From the NCBI GenBank assembly GCA_964587155.1, contig CAZPKF010000017.1:1-60528 (forward strand): a DNA stretch of 60,528 nt, given 5' to 3'. Positions 35,012-43,185 of this stretch are shown piece by piece (position 1 is the stretch's first letter; each line of letters begins with the position of its first letter). The DNA comes from Hallerella sp964587155 (GTDB lineage Bacteria > Fibrobacterota > Fibrobacteria > Fibrobacterales > Fibrobacteraceae). A model generated the notes under the pieces. It was not told the origin of the DNA, searched no databases, and saw only the letters and a program-made list of their open reading frames with translations. The position numbers and the translations under genes are program-made.

Positions 35012-36291
35012 AGAAAATCCAACTTTTCGCTTCGGTCTTAGTCGCAGTCTCTTCGCTGTCGGCGGCACCGGAACTTTTTGAATCCATAGCGGCAATCGTA
35101 GACGGCAAGCCCATTATGCGATCTGAAGTGATGGAAAATCTTTACCAATTCCAAAATTCGGCAGAATCTTCGAAAATGTCGGAAAAGGAACAGCTGGCCT
35201 TTGTTTTGGACCGTTTGATTGACGACAAGGTCTTGCTTTCCCGGGTGGACAGGGACTCCATTCAAATTACGGATGATGAAGTCGAATTGCGGGTAACTCA
35301 GCATTTGCAAAATTTGGCAGCGCGGCAAAACATCAGCATGGAAGTTCTCGAAAGGGCTGTCCGGGCTCAGCTCGGCATGGGCATGGCGCAATACCGCGAA
35401 AATTTGGGAAAACAAGTGCGCGAACAAATGACGATTGGGCGCATTCGTCAAAAGTATGCGGGCGGAATCAAGCCGACTCGGAAAGAAGTTTCCGATTTTT
35501 ATGAACACTATAAGGATTCTATTCCCAGACAATACAACTGTATGCGCTTAGCGCATCTCTTTTTGAAAATAGAACCGGATTCTGCAACGGTGGATTCTGT
35601 TCGGCGCGAAGCGGAAGCTCTGATTGATTCTTTGGATCACGGCATCATGTGGGAACTTTTGGCCAAGAATCATTCGCAGGATTCGACGGCAAATCGCGGC
35701 GGTGACATGGGGTATGTTCAGAAAGGGCTTTTGGATCCCGCTTACGAACGTGCTGTTAAAACGGTAGATAACGGCGCTTATACGCCGCAACCGGTTCGAA
35801 CTGAACAGGGATGGTCCATTGTGCGTGTCGTCGGGCGAAAAGAAGACGGTGTTCGGACTGCGGTCATTTTGTTGCGGACGATTCCGTCTTCATCGGATTC
35901 GTTACGGGTTTTGCAAATGGCTGATTCTCTCCGGAAATCCCTGACGACGGATTCCCTGTTTGCAGAGGCTGCCAGAAAATACAGCGCCGATAAAGAAACG
36001 AATTTCAACGGCGGAAATCTCGGCTGGGTGGAAAAATCCGAAGTGGACACTTCTTTTGTGGCGGCTCTCTCCGGACTTTCTGTAGGAGAAATCTCGGAAC
36101 CGTTTTTGACGGGAAGCGGTTATCATCTGATTCGACTGGCTGATTTGAAACAAGTTCGCGATTATACGTTAGACGAAGATTACATGAAAGTCGAAGCGTT
36201 TGCCATCAATTATATGGAAGACAAAAAATTGCGAGAATTTGTAAAAAAATGGCGTGATGAAGTGCATATTGAAATCCGCCTGAAGGAATGA
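35008..36291 (+). CDS. surA: SurA-type periplasmic chaperone / peptidyl-prolyl isomerase
   Basis: Periplasmic chaperone for outer-membrane proteins, with signal peptide MKKIQLFASVLVAVSSLSA. N-terminal chaperone domain (about 20-165; IAAIVDGKPIMRSEVMENLY, AFVLDRLIDDKVLLSRV) and two parvulin domains: the first about 175-275 with NRGGDMGYVQKGLLDPAYER and TEQGWSIVRVV, the second about 280-390 with FNGGNLGWVEKSEVDTSFV and GSGYHLIRLADL. Length 427 matches E. coli SurA (428). Confidence 0.93.
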   Translation: MKKIQLFASVLVAVSSLSAAPELFESIAAIVDGKPIMRSEVMENLYQFQNSAESSKMSEKEQLAFVLDRLIDDKVLLSRVDRDSIQITDDEVELRVTQHLQNLAARQNISMEVLERAVRAQLGMGMAQYRENLGKQVREQMTIGRIRQKYAGGIKPTRKEVSDFYEHYKDSIPRQYNCMRLAHLFLKIEPDSATVDSVRREAEALIDSLDHGIMWELLAKNHSQDSTANRGGDMGYVQKGLLDPAYERAVKTVDNGAYTPQPVRTEQGWSIVRVVGRKEDGVRTAVILLRTIPSSSDSLRVLQMADSLRKSLTTDSLFAEAARKYSADKETNFNGGNLGWVEKSEVDTSFVAALSGLSVGEISEPFLTGSGYHLIRLADLKQVRDYTLDEDYMKVEAFAINYMEDKKLREFVKKWRDEVHIEIRLKE

Positions 36292-36297
36292 TTTCCC

Positions 36298-36987
36298 GTG
36301 ATCCAGTTCTTGCATGTGACGAAGACTTACGAAGATAATTGGAAAGCGCTTTCCGATGTCACTCTTCGGATAAATCAGGGCGAATTTGTCTTTTTGACGG
36401 GACACAGTGGGGCTGGAAAATCGACGTTGTTGAAACTCATTTATATGGATGAACGTCCCGATGATTTTCACGGCGGCGAAGTGATGGTGCAATTCAACAA
36501 GGATTTGGTCTTTGATTCCAAAACGGCGACGGACGCAAATGTTCAGGAACTTCGCCGGCACATTGGAATCGTTTTCCAGGATTTCAAATTGCTGCCAGAC
36601 CGGAATGTTTTTGAAAACGTCGCGCTGGCGCTTCGCATTTTGGGCGTTCCATCTAAAAATTTGAATGCGAAAGTTTTTGACGCTTTGGCCTTGGTGGGTA
36701 TTTCCCAAAAAAGATTCGCCATGCCGTATACGCTTTCGGGTGGAGAACAGCAGCGGGTAGCCATTGCCCGGGCCATGGTACACGACCCTTATTTGATTTT
36801 GGCCGATGAACCGACGGGAAATCTGGACCCGGAAAATGCGAACGAAGTGTTCCGCATCTTCAAGGAAATCAACGCCCGCGGAACGACGGTCTTGATGGCG
36901 ACTCATAATCCCGATTTTTACATGAATAGTCCGTTTCGGCGGCTCTCCCTTTCGCATGGGGTGTTGCAAAACAGGGATGTTTTGTGA
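36298..36987 (+). CDS. ftsE: FtsE-type ABC transporter ATPase
   Basis: ATPase of the FtsEX complex that in other bacteria controls septal peptidoglycan hydrolases. The 229-residue protein has GHSGAGKSTLLKLIYMDERP (walker A), YTLSGGEQQRVAIARAM (signature), LILADEPTGNLDPENANEVF (walker B) and LMATHN (H-loop). The GTG start is preceded by AAGGA. FtsX is normally encoded right behind; here the next gene is a PAS protein after 95 bp, and I see no FtsX in the window. The role in division is therefore likely but not certain. Confidence 0.88.
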   Translation: MIQFLHVTKTYEDNWKALSDVTLRINQGEFVFLTGHSGAGKSTLLKLIYMDERPDDFHGGEVMVQFNKDLVFDSKTATDANVQELRRHIGIVFQDFKLLPDRNVFENVALALRILGVPSKNLNAKVFDALALVGISQKRFAMPYTLSGGEQQRVAIARAMVHDPYLILADEPTGNLDPENANEVFRIFKEINARGTTVLMATHNPDFYMNSPFRRLSLSHGVLQNRDVL

Positions 36988-37069
36988 ATTTTATCGGCTC
37001 CCTTTTCATCGTTCAAAAGTAAAAAGAAATTTTTGCAACGAATAAAAAGCTTCTTTGTGCCAATTTTCT

Positions 37070-37075
37070 TATATT
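37070..37075 (+). promoter_or_regulatory. -10-like TATATT before the PAS protein
   Basis: TATATTTA with TATATT at -13 to -8 of the ATG at 37083. It lies in the 95-bp gap after ftsE; no Shine-Dalgarno is present. Confidence 0.5.
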
Positions 37076-37082
37076 TAAATAC

Positions 37083-37952
37083 ATGATGCTTCCCGTTGTT
37101 GTTTGTTTGATTCTTTTTGCCGTTCTGGCATTTATCTTGCTTTTGTGGAATGTTTCATTAAAACGCAGAGTGGCTTTGATCGAAGCCCTCGACCAGTATA
37201 CGAAAAGTCTTATGTGCATTGTCGATTTGAATACGATGCGCATAGTTTCCGCTTCGAATTCGGTTCTTACCGTGATGGGAATTGGACGCGAAGATGTTAT
37301 CCATCATGATCCCAAAGAAATGATTCATCCGGATGATTTGGAATTGTTGCGCAGCAATTTGCAAACGGCGCGAAACCGGGAGCAAAAGGGGTTTCCTAAG
37401 GAAAAGGTTTTTGACAGCATTCGGATTCGCATTCGGGATGTTGATTTCGGTTGGCAATGGTATGAACTTTATGCGTTTTTTTACTGGCATCGTTCCCATG
37501 AATGGTTGTGTTGTTCATTCTTTGGGGTTGACGACCAAATGCGCGCGCGAGAAGAATTGCTGAAAGTCAAAACGCAAATGTCCATCATGTTGAACAATTC
37601 ATTTAATATCGTTTGGAAAATAGATTGCCTTACCCGACAATTTATCTTGATTACTCCGGTGTCCCGGGAACGCTTTGGTATTGACGATCATGCCGCGGGA
37701 CCTCTTTCATCCAATGCGAATTATTTCAGGGATGACGAAATTTTGAGCTTTCGCGAAGTGTTGAACAAAAGAATTTCCGCTTTGTCGGAAAGTGGAAAAA
37801 GCTGTGATGCGCCGACAGAATTTCTGGTCCATGTGAAAAATCGCGACGGCAGCGTTGTCCCTTTGCTGACGCGTAGTACTTTGGAAAAAGATGAAGTGGG
37901 AAATTACATTCTGTATGGCGTAAGCCAGCGAATCGAATCGGACGCTTCATGA
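37083..37952 (+). CDS. Membrane-anchored protein with two PAS-like domains, no output domain
   Basis: A 289-residue protein. An N-terminal transmembrane helix (about 1-24) is followed by a first PAS-like domain (about 40-160; MCIVDLNTMRIVSASNSVLT, DPKEMIHPDDLELLRSNLQ, WYELYAFFYWHRSHEWLCCS) and a second (about 165-285; MSIMLNNSFNIVWKIDCLTR, QFILITPVSRERFG, EFLVHVKNRDGSVVPL). No kinase, GGDEF, EAL or methyl-accepting domain follows, and the stop overlaps ribD by ATGA. It may signal through a partner. Confidence 0.8.
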   Translation: MMLPVVVCLILFAVLAFILLLWNVSLKRRVALIEALDQYTKSLMCIVDLNTMRIVSASNSVLTVMGIGREDVIHHDPKEMIHPDDLELLRSNLQTARNREQKGFPKEKVFDSIRIRIRDVDFGWQWYELYAFFYWHRSHEWLCCSFFGVDDQMRAREELLKVKTQMSIMLNNSFNIVWKIDCLTRQFILITPVSRERFGIDDHAAGPLSSNANYFRDDEILSFREVLNKRISALSESGKSCDAPTEFLVHVKNRDGSVVPLLTRSTLEKDEVGNYILYGVSQRIESDAS

Positions 37953-38983
37953 ATTTTTTGAATTTGGCTTTTGAAGAAGCCTTGAACGCCGTTGGCGTTT
38001 CTTCTCCCAATCCGGCTGTGGGGGCAGTTGTGGTGAAGGACGGTGTTGTGGTGGGCCGCGGGCATACTCAAACGGTTGGCGGCGCACACGCTGAAGTGAT
38101 GGCTTTGCGAAATGCGGGGAATGCCGCTACCGGAGCGACATTGTATGTAACGCTTGAACCTTGTTGCCATTATGGGCGTACACCACCCTGTACCGATACG
38201 ATTATCTCGGCGGGAATTTCCCGGGTTTTTTTCGCCCATCCGGATCCCAATCCGAAGGTTCGCGGAAAAAGTGGACTGGTGTTGGCTGCTGCGGGAATCG
38301 TTTCCTCGTTAGAAACACCGCCAGAAGAATTTTCTTCTTTTTATGAAGCGTATGATTTTTTCGTTCAAAGTGGAACAACTTTTGTCGAATGCAAAATCGC
38401 GGAAACGGTGAACGGGAGCATTGCCCGGTCCGATAAAAAGCCTTTAAAGATTACGGGAGGTTGCGCAGACGAATGGGTCGCGAAATGGCGACGTAGCGCA
38501 GAATGTATCCTTGTCGGCGGGGGAACAGTCCGGATGGACAATCCACGGTTGACTGTTCGCGGCGTTGTCGGCAATTCTCCGCAGCCCATTGTGTTTTGTG
38601 CGACAGCTGAGATTTCTCCGGATTTGCGCCTGTTTCAAAATACGGCGAAAAAGCCTTTGGTTTACAGTCGAGTTCCACGGCGGGAACTAGAATCCGTTGC
38701 CGAAGTTCATCTTTTGCCGGCGGAAGATTTCGCAGAAAATTGGCACTTCCTCATTTCGGATTTGGCAAAAAAAGGCGTGCATCGTTTGGCAGTGGAATCG
38801 GGAGCGTCCTTGGCGAGGAATTTAATGCATTTCGGACTGTGGAATCGTTTGTATGTCATCCGTTCTCCTCTGACTCTTCCAAATGGATTCTTTTGGCGGA
38901 CAGGAGAAGAACCGCCTTTGCGCCAAATAAAAATGTTGGGCGAAGATTCCCTGTGGACGGCGCTTCACACTGAAAATCAGTAA
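37949..38983 (+). CDS. ribD: Bifunctional riboflavin deaminase-reductase
   Basis: Performs the second and third steps of riboflavin synthesis. N-terminal zinc-dependent deaminase (about 1-145): VGVSSPNPAVGAVVVKDG, the HAEVMAL zinc and catalytic motif and TLEPCCHYGRTPPCTD with two cysteines. C-terminal reductase (about 150-344): VECKIAETVNGSIARSDKKP, CILVGGGTVRMDNPRLTVRG and AVESGASLARNLMHFGLWN. Length 344 is normal. It overlaps the PAS gene by ATGA and the convergent metalloprotease gene by 7 bp. Confidence 0.95.
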   Translation: MNFLNLAFEEALNAVGVSSPNPAVGAVVVKDGVVVGRGHTQTVGGAHAEVMALRNAGNAATGATLYVTLEPCCHYGRTPPCTDTIISAGISRVFFAHPDPNPKVRGKSGLVLAAAGIVSSLETPPEEFSSFYEAYDFFVQSGTTFVECKIAETVNGSIARSDKKPLKITGGCADEWVAKWRRSAECILVGGGTVRMDNPRLTVRGVVGNSPQPIVFCATAEISPDLRLFQNTAKKPLVYSRVPRRELESVAEVHLLPAEDFAENWHFLISDLAKKGVHRLAVESGASLARNLMHFGLWNRLYVIRSPLTLPNGFFWRTGEEPPLRQIKMLGEDSLWTALHTENQ

Positions 38984-40614
38984 ATGACAAGAAAGGGTTT
39001 TGTCCTGCTTTGATTGCCAGCCCTGAAAATGTAAAGGCCCGGAGCCATGCGGCTTTTCAAATCTTCAGCATCCAAACACAGCTGGGTTCCCGTATAAGGA
39101 AACTTTCTGACCAGTTTTCCGACTCGAGTCCGAATTTCTACAAAGTGCTTGTCTTCTGGAAGTCCGGCAAAGCAGAGCGGAGTTTCTCCGCGCCAGGGAT
39201 TCGGATAAATGCGCATGGGAAGCGAGTCTTTGACAAAAACGGTTCCGGAATTTTCTTGCAGCCGAGAAAGAATTAAAACAGCGTGTTCGGAATTGTTTAT
39301 CAAAGGCGCGATAGCGGCGACAGAAATGGTGTCCAAGGAATGGAACGTGACTTTTTGCCGGTCACCGTAAAGGGCGATCCCCGCTTTTCCTTGAAATTGA
39401 GAAAGGTCCGGAATGGAATCGTCTGTGATTCGAATGTAATCAAAGGCGGGAGGAGTCAATGCAACAGGTCCGGTTGTCGCATTTCGCAGCGGTGGCGCAT
39501 AAGGCCAATGGGGAAAATCGTTTGAAAAGTAAATGGAAGAATCCGCATTGAGCGCACGGTCTCCCGAAAAGAAAATCCGCGAAGCGAAGTCCCAAAAAAC
39601 GGAATCTGGATTGAGTTCCTGTGCGATTAATTCGTTTGCGAAAATGGATTCAAATGGAATCTCCGGATTTTGGGAAAGGCGCTCCCAAAGTCGGATGTCC
39701 AAATTGCTGTCTATATTGACCGCATTGTATAATCCCCAAATGGCAAGCCCATAGTCAGAAGTCATTTCGTTGAAAGGCGTTCCTGTGGAATGGAAAAAAG
39801 AAGAAAGATACGCCCAATAATCATTGACTTCCGGATAGGCGAGTTCTTCGGCGGCAGTGGCAGATGCTTCTAGCCAATATGAAGTGTAATCGAAAAAATT
39901 CAAATACATCGCCTGAATCGCATGATAAAATTCGTGAACGGTCGTGATGCGCAAAGCTTCGCCAAAACGGTCTTTGTAATTTTTCCCCGTTGCGGAATTG
40001 ATGATGGCCTTGTCTGCTTTGGGATAACGGCAGTACGAATCGCTGAAAAATCCGGAGAGGCTGGATTCATCGGGGTAGAGAAAATCGTTGTCGATGAGAA
40101 TTTCTGTTGCCAAGGCGTTTTGGGCATCTGGCGGAAAGGTGACTCCCAGGCAAGCGGGACAGAAACCGCCGAAGTATTCCGCATTGTTTCGCATCAGGCT
40201 CAGGTCGATAACTTCGACAGGATAAAGGTTTTCGTCTCCGGACTTTTTGTAATGCCATGTAGGATTTGCGCCTTTGGGAACTTTTGCCCGGCGTTTTTGA
40301 ATGTGAAATTTCCACGCCTTTTCAAGGCTTTCAGTCAGAGTGTCGATAAAAAATTCTGTTGTCGCATGAGGCCCGTCCAAGACGTAGTAGATTCGAAAGT
40401 GGGCTGATTCCCGCTCCAAGACTTTGGTTGAATCGAAATAAAATTCCGGTTCGCAGTTGGTTGTGGAATAAGGCGAAATGGATCGTGCCGCCGCTTGTAT
40501 TTTCTGTTGTTTGGAATGATTCCGCAGCCAATCGGTCCCACATTGGGAACTTGCCCAAGCGCAAAGGTTCGCCGACAAGAAAATTCCCAATAGGATTTTG
40601 AACGCTCTGGACAT
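38977..40614 (-). CDS. Secreted gluzincin-like metallopeptidase with C-terminal sorting-like domain
   Basis: A 545-residue exported protein (signal peptide about 1-21). The zinc motif VHEFYHAIQ gives His227, Glu228 and His231, and the third ligand candidate is Glu249 in YWLEASATAAEE, the W-x-x-E-x-x-A pattern of gluzincin-like peptidases. The N-terminal part (about 60-110) contains the ESAHFRIYYVLDGP strand found in related putative peptidases. The last 85 residues (PMRIYPNPWRGETPLCFAG to the end, with MAPGLYIFRAGN) look like a type IX secretion sorting domain: initial YPNPW, repeated strands, closing FLVIY. The end overlaps the convergent ribD by 7 bp. Confidence 0.8.
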   Translation of the reverse strand: MSRAFKILLGIFLSANLCAWASSQCGTDWLRNHSKQQKIQAAARSISPYSTTNCEPEFYFDSTKVLERESAHFRIYYVLDGPHATTEFFIDTLTESLEKAWKFHIQKRRAKVPKGANPTWHYKKSGDENLYPVEVIDLSLMRNNAEYFGGFCPACLGVTFPPDAQNALATEILIDNDFLYPDESSLSGFFSDSYCRYPKADKAIINSATGKNYKDRFGEALRITTVHEFYHAIQAMYLNFFDYTSYWLEASATAAEELAYPEVNDYWAYLSSFFHSTGTPFNEMTSDYGLAIWGLYNAVNIDSNLDIRLWERLSQNPEIPFESIFANELIAQELNPDSVFWDFASRIFFSGDRALNADSSIYFSNDFPHWPYAPPLRNATTGPVALTPPAFDYIRITDDSIPDLSQFQGKAGIALYGDRQKVTFHSLDTISVAAIAPLINNSEHAVLILSRLQENSGTVFVKDSLPMRIYPNPWRGETPLCFAGLPEDKHFVEIRTRVGKLVRKFPYTGTQLCLDAEDLKSRMAPGLYIFRAGNQSRTKPFLVIY

Positions 40615-40620
40615 GTCGTA

Positions 40621-42435
40621 TCAAAGCCGCCTTTTCTGAGCCGCCTGGAGAATTTCACGCGCCCGTTGTTCCGTTTTTGAATCAACTTCCACGGCGGGCG
40701 GCATTTGCGGCTTATGGCGGGCATCGATAAGAAGAGGACTTTCGCATTTCCAATGCTTTTGGACTATTTTGGCGTTCACCCCATAGATGTCGCGGGCAGG
40801 ATTGCTTCGGGTAAAAGTGACCCAGAGCCAGTTGTCTATATTTTTCGCTGTAAATGGGGAATTGTCGGCTAGGGTAATCAGAGGAAATTTTTCGCGGAAT
40901 TCCCAGTGGGCAAGGCTCTTTGCCAATTCTTCAACAGAAGCGTTGGGTGTCGCCTGGATGACAAGTGCGCCGGGGAATGCTAACTGGGGAATGGAAAATC
41001 CATCGGGAAGTGAAAGCGTTGAAAAAACGTCTTCTGTGGAATTTCCCAGTTCCCGAATTTTTTTCCCAGCGGCGGCGAATACGACTTTTGAACCGTGGTT
41101 CAGAGCCCGACCGGAATAGTCTAATGTGTCGATAGTCGTTTCGGTTTGAAAATGAATATCTCGATCAAAGTGGATACGTTCCAGAATGTGAATAAAGTAA
41201 TCAACGACATTTTGTGTGCTAAGACTAGGGGAGTCTTCTCGGGCGGCGATGAAAAGGTATTTCGAAAGGGAAGTTTGATTGAATCCGAGAAGTGCGTTGG
41301 CTTCTTTCAAAAGTTCCATCGGTTCCCTTTCCGAAAGGTAAGGCGTGTAACTTTCTTTGCCAATGGCGAGCAGGAGCGGGTGCACCCCAGCGGCATCGAC
41401 AGCGTGCATTTCACAGACTCCTGTCACCGATTGCGGCACAATCGGCTTTACCAGTTCGGCGATAAATTCACCGAAGATGGAATCTTCTTGGGGCGGTCTT
41501 CCCACGGTAGTGAATGGATAAATGGCGCGTTTCTTGCAGAAAACTTTTTGAACGCGAAGATATGGGAAATCATGTGTTGCTGAGTAGTAACCCAAATGGT
41601 CGCCGAACGGGCCTTCCGGTTTGAGTGTCGGGGCGATTTCACCTAAAATGCAGAAGTCCGCGTCGGACGAAATTTTCCAACCGTTCCAATCGATATAGCG
41701 GAATCCTCTGCCTGCCAAAATTCCCGCAAACAGTAATTCGGAAAGATGCTGTGGCATGGGCATGACGGCGGCAATCGTATGAGCGGGCGGTCCGCCAAGC
41801 CAAATACTGACTTTCAACGGTTCTCCCGATTTGATTGCTGCCTCATGATGTTTTGCAATGTCGCGTTCTATTTGATAATGCAAGCCGCATTCTTTATTTT
41901 GTACGTAATCGTTTCCCGATATTTGAATTCGATACATACCCAAGTTGGAACGGAGCATGCTCTGTTCTCCGGGCATTTGGGAAAAAACTTGCGGGAGTGT
42001 GATGAATGCTCCGCCATCTTTTTCGTGTAGCTGAATCTGCGGTAATTCGCTTAGGGACGTTGTCTGGGAAAGTACAGGCGCTGTCCTTGTTTTTTGGGGC
42101 AACGAAGAAATTCCGATTCCCGGCAAAGAGAGCCAAAGGGCTGGCTTTTTTAAAATCTGAATGGGATTTGAATGAAATGCGATAGCTGTTTCTGCGTTCC
42201 GGAGTGTGTGTCGGAAAAGGAACCTCGTTCTTTCCCGAGTGCCAAAGAGGTTTGCCACGGCGCGGAATGGAGAACCTTGCACCTGTTCAAATAAAAGGGC
42301 GGGCAAGTGCTCCTGAGTTGCAATTTCTGCCATAGCCGGCATTATCAAATGGGGTGAAACTTCTTCGCGGATACGCAAAAGCATTCCGTGCTTTTCCAAA
42401 TCCAGAAGCGCACTTTCTAACGAACTGTATGGCAT
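40621..42435 (-). CDS. UbiD-family decarboxylase, probably for menaquinone
   Basis: Prenylated-FMN-dependent decarboxylase of 604 residues. Family blocks are KHGMLLRIREEVSPHLIMPA, LPALLFEQVQGSPFRAVANL, GLHYQIERDIAKHH, SIWLGGPPAHTIAAVMPMPQ, GPFGDHLGYYSATHDFPYLR, EDSIFGEFIAELVKPIVPQS and DARHKPQMPPAV. The nearby mqnC suggests that it acts in the futalosine menaquinone pathway (MqnL-like step), which is inference. The start at 42435 has GGAGG 4 bp upstream; an in-frame extension to 42546 would run into the preceding gene. Confidence 0.85.
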   Translation of the reverse strand: MPYSSLESALLDLEKHGMLLRIREEVSPHLIMPAMAEIATQEHLPALLFEQVQGSPFRAVANLFGTRERTRFLFRHTLRNAETAIAFHSNPIQILKKPALWLSLPGIGISSLPQKTRTAPVLSQTTSLSELPQIQLHEKDGGAFITLPQVFSQMPGEQSMLRSNLGMYRIQISGNDYVQNKECGLHYQIERDIAKHHEAAIKSGEPLKVSIWLGGPPAHTIAAVMPMPQHLSELLFAGILAGRGFRYIDWNGWKISSDADFCILGEIAPTLKPEGPFGDHLGYYSATHDFPYLRVQKVFCKKRAIYPFTTVGRPPQEDSIFGEFIAELVKPIVPQSVTGVCEMHAVDAAGVHPLLLAIGKESYTPYLSEREPMELLKEANALLGFNQTSLSKYLFIAAREDSPSLSTQNVVDYFIHILERIHFDRDIHFQTETTIDTLDYSGRALNHGSKVVFAAAGKKIRELGNSTEDVFSTLSLPDGFSIPQLAFPGALVIQATPNASVEELAKSLAHWEFREKFPLITLADNSPFTAKNIDNWLWVTFTRSNPARDIYGVNAKIVQKHWKCESPLLIDARHKPQMPPAVEVDSKTEQRAREILQAAQKRRL

Positions 42436-42445
42436 GGAGCCTCCG

Positions 42446-42928
42446 CTAACCTGCAGAAAGCCCAGATTTGAATGCTTGGAAAGTTTCTGTTTGACGGCGG
42501 GATTCAAAAGAATCAATGCGGGAGGACAATGCGGCCCGCGCATCAAAGGCGTAAAGAATTCTTGAAGATTTTAATGCGTTGGATAATTCCAAAGAGTCCG
42601 TTTCAAATTCAAATTCGTCGGAAATTTCCAAAAAGCCGTTGTCCGCCGCAATGGAATGTTTCGCATGGAAAAAATGGAAAGGTCCCTGCTTGATGTCGGC
42701 AGTCCAAGAGCTTCCGTTTACGGAGGTAATGACCCCTTTCCAATTAACAATTTGGAAGACATCGACAAGGCGGTAAGAAACTTCGCCGCCGACCAAAAGT
42801 TCGGAATCTATCCGGTAAAGGAGGCTCGGCGAGGATTTCGTGGATATCATCAGCGGAAAATGGCGAAGGAGCCGGAGCGCTTCGCTTTCAGAAAGTTCAA
42901 ATCCCGATGTTTGGACAATGTTTTCCAT
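42446..42928 (-). CDS. SRPBCC-fold-like small protein
   Basis: A 160-residue protein beginning MENIVQTSGFELSES. The central strand pattern (LVDVFQIVNWKGVITSVNGS, QGPFHFFHAKHSIAADNG, FLEISDEFEFETDSLEL) resembles the SRPBCC ligand-binding superfamily, with GPF, an aromatic-x-H strand and a D-x-F strand at the expected spacing, but it is remote. The family binds hydrophobic ligands such as polyketides or quinone precursors. The next gene, 10 bp away, is the UbiD decarboxylase, so it may carry its prenylated substrate. I take the ATG at 42928, with TATCTT(TG) at -13 to -8. Confidence 0.55.
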   Translation of the reverse strand: MENIVQTSGFELSESEALRLLRHFPLMISTKSSPSLLYRIDSELLVGGEVSYRLVDVFQIVNWKGVITSVNGSSWTADIKQGPFHFFHAKHSIAADNGFLEISDEFEFETDSLELSNALKSSRILYAFDARAALSSRIDSFESRRQTETFQAFKSGLSAG

Positions 42929-42935
42929 CATTTCA

Positions 42936-42941
42936 AAGATA
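42936..42941 (-). promoter_or_regulatory. -10-like TATCTT(TG) before the SRPBCC-like gene
   Basis: TATCTTTG with TATCTT at -13 to -8 of the ATG at 42928; no Shine-Dalgarno sequence. Confidence 0.45.
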
Positions 42942-42972
42942 ATAAAATCGCTTCATGATTTTTCGTGGGGAT

Positions 42973-43185
42973 TCAGAAAAGAATCTCCGCACCCACGCCT
43001 ATTCCGGCATTCGCCACATTGATCGTGGGAAAAATGGACGGCTGCACGGAATTTTCTTACCGCTGATTGTAATGATTAAGCGCATCGATGTTCCTCGCGG
43101 CGATTCGCAAGGCCTTTGCTGACGGCGAATTGATAGGTGTTGTATAGAAAAACGGAAACGCCGAAGATCAAGTCAAAGAAACGCT
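42973..43185 (-). pseudogene. Degraded 3' remnant of an exported protein gene
   Basis: The minus strand behind the rhomboid gene still reads protein-like in two frames. In one frame, read from within the last rhomboid codons, it gives AKRFFDLIFGVSVFLYNTYQ, then FAVSKGLANRREEHR and a stop. In the next frame it resumes with LNHYNQR, a TAA stop, then ENSVQPSIFPTI and NVANAGIGVGAEILF before the final TGA. The ending, a glycine-rich strand closed by phenylalanine, is typical of outer-membrane proteins and resembles the tail of 48135-48866. One frameshift plus one internal stop break the frame, so this looks like a pseudogene fragment; no intact start is seen. Confidence 0.6.

Noticed and set aside
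36169..36969. Open frame of 266 codons on the minus strand
   Set aside because: It is antisense to ftsE, which has all ABC motifs.
42436..42546. N-terminal extension of the UbiD decarboxylase
   Set aside because: It overlaps the preceding gene, and the ATG at 42435 has a good ribosome binding site.
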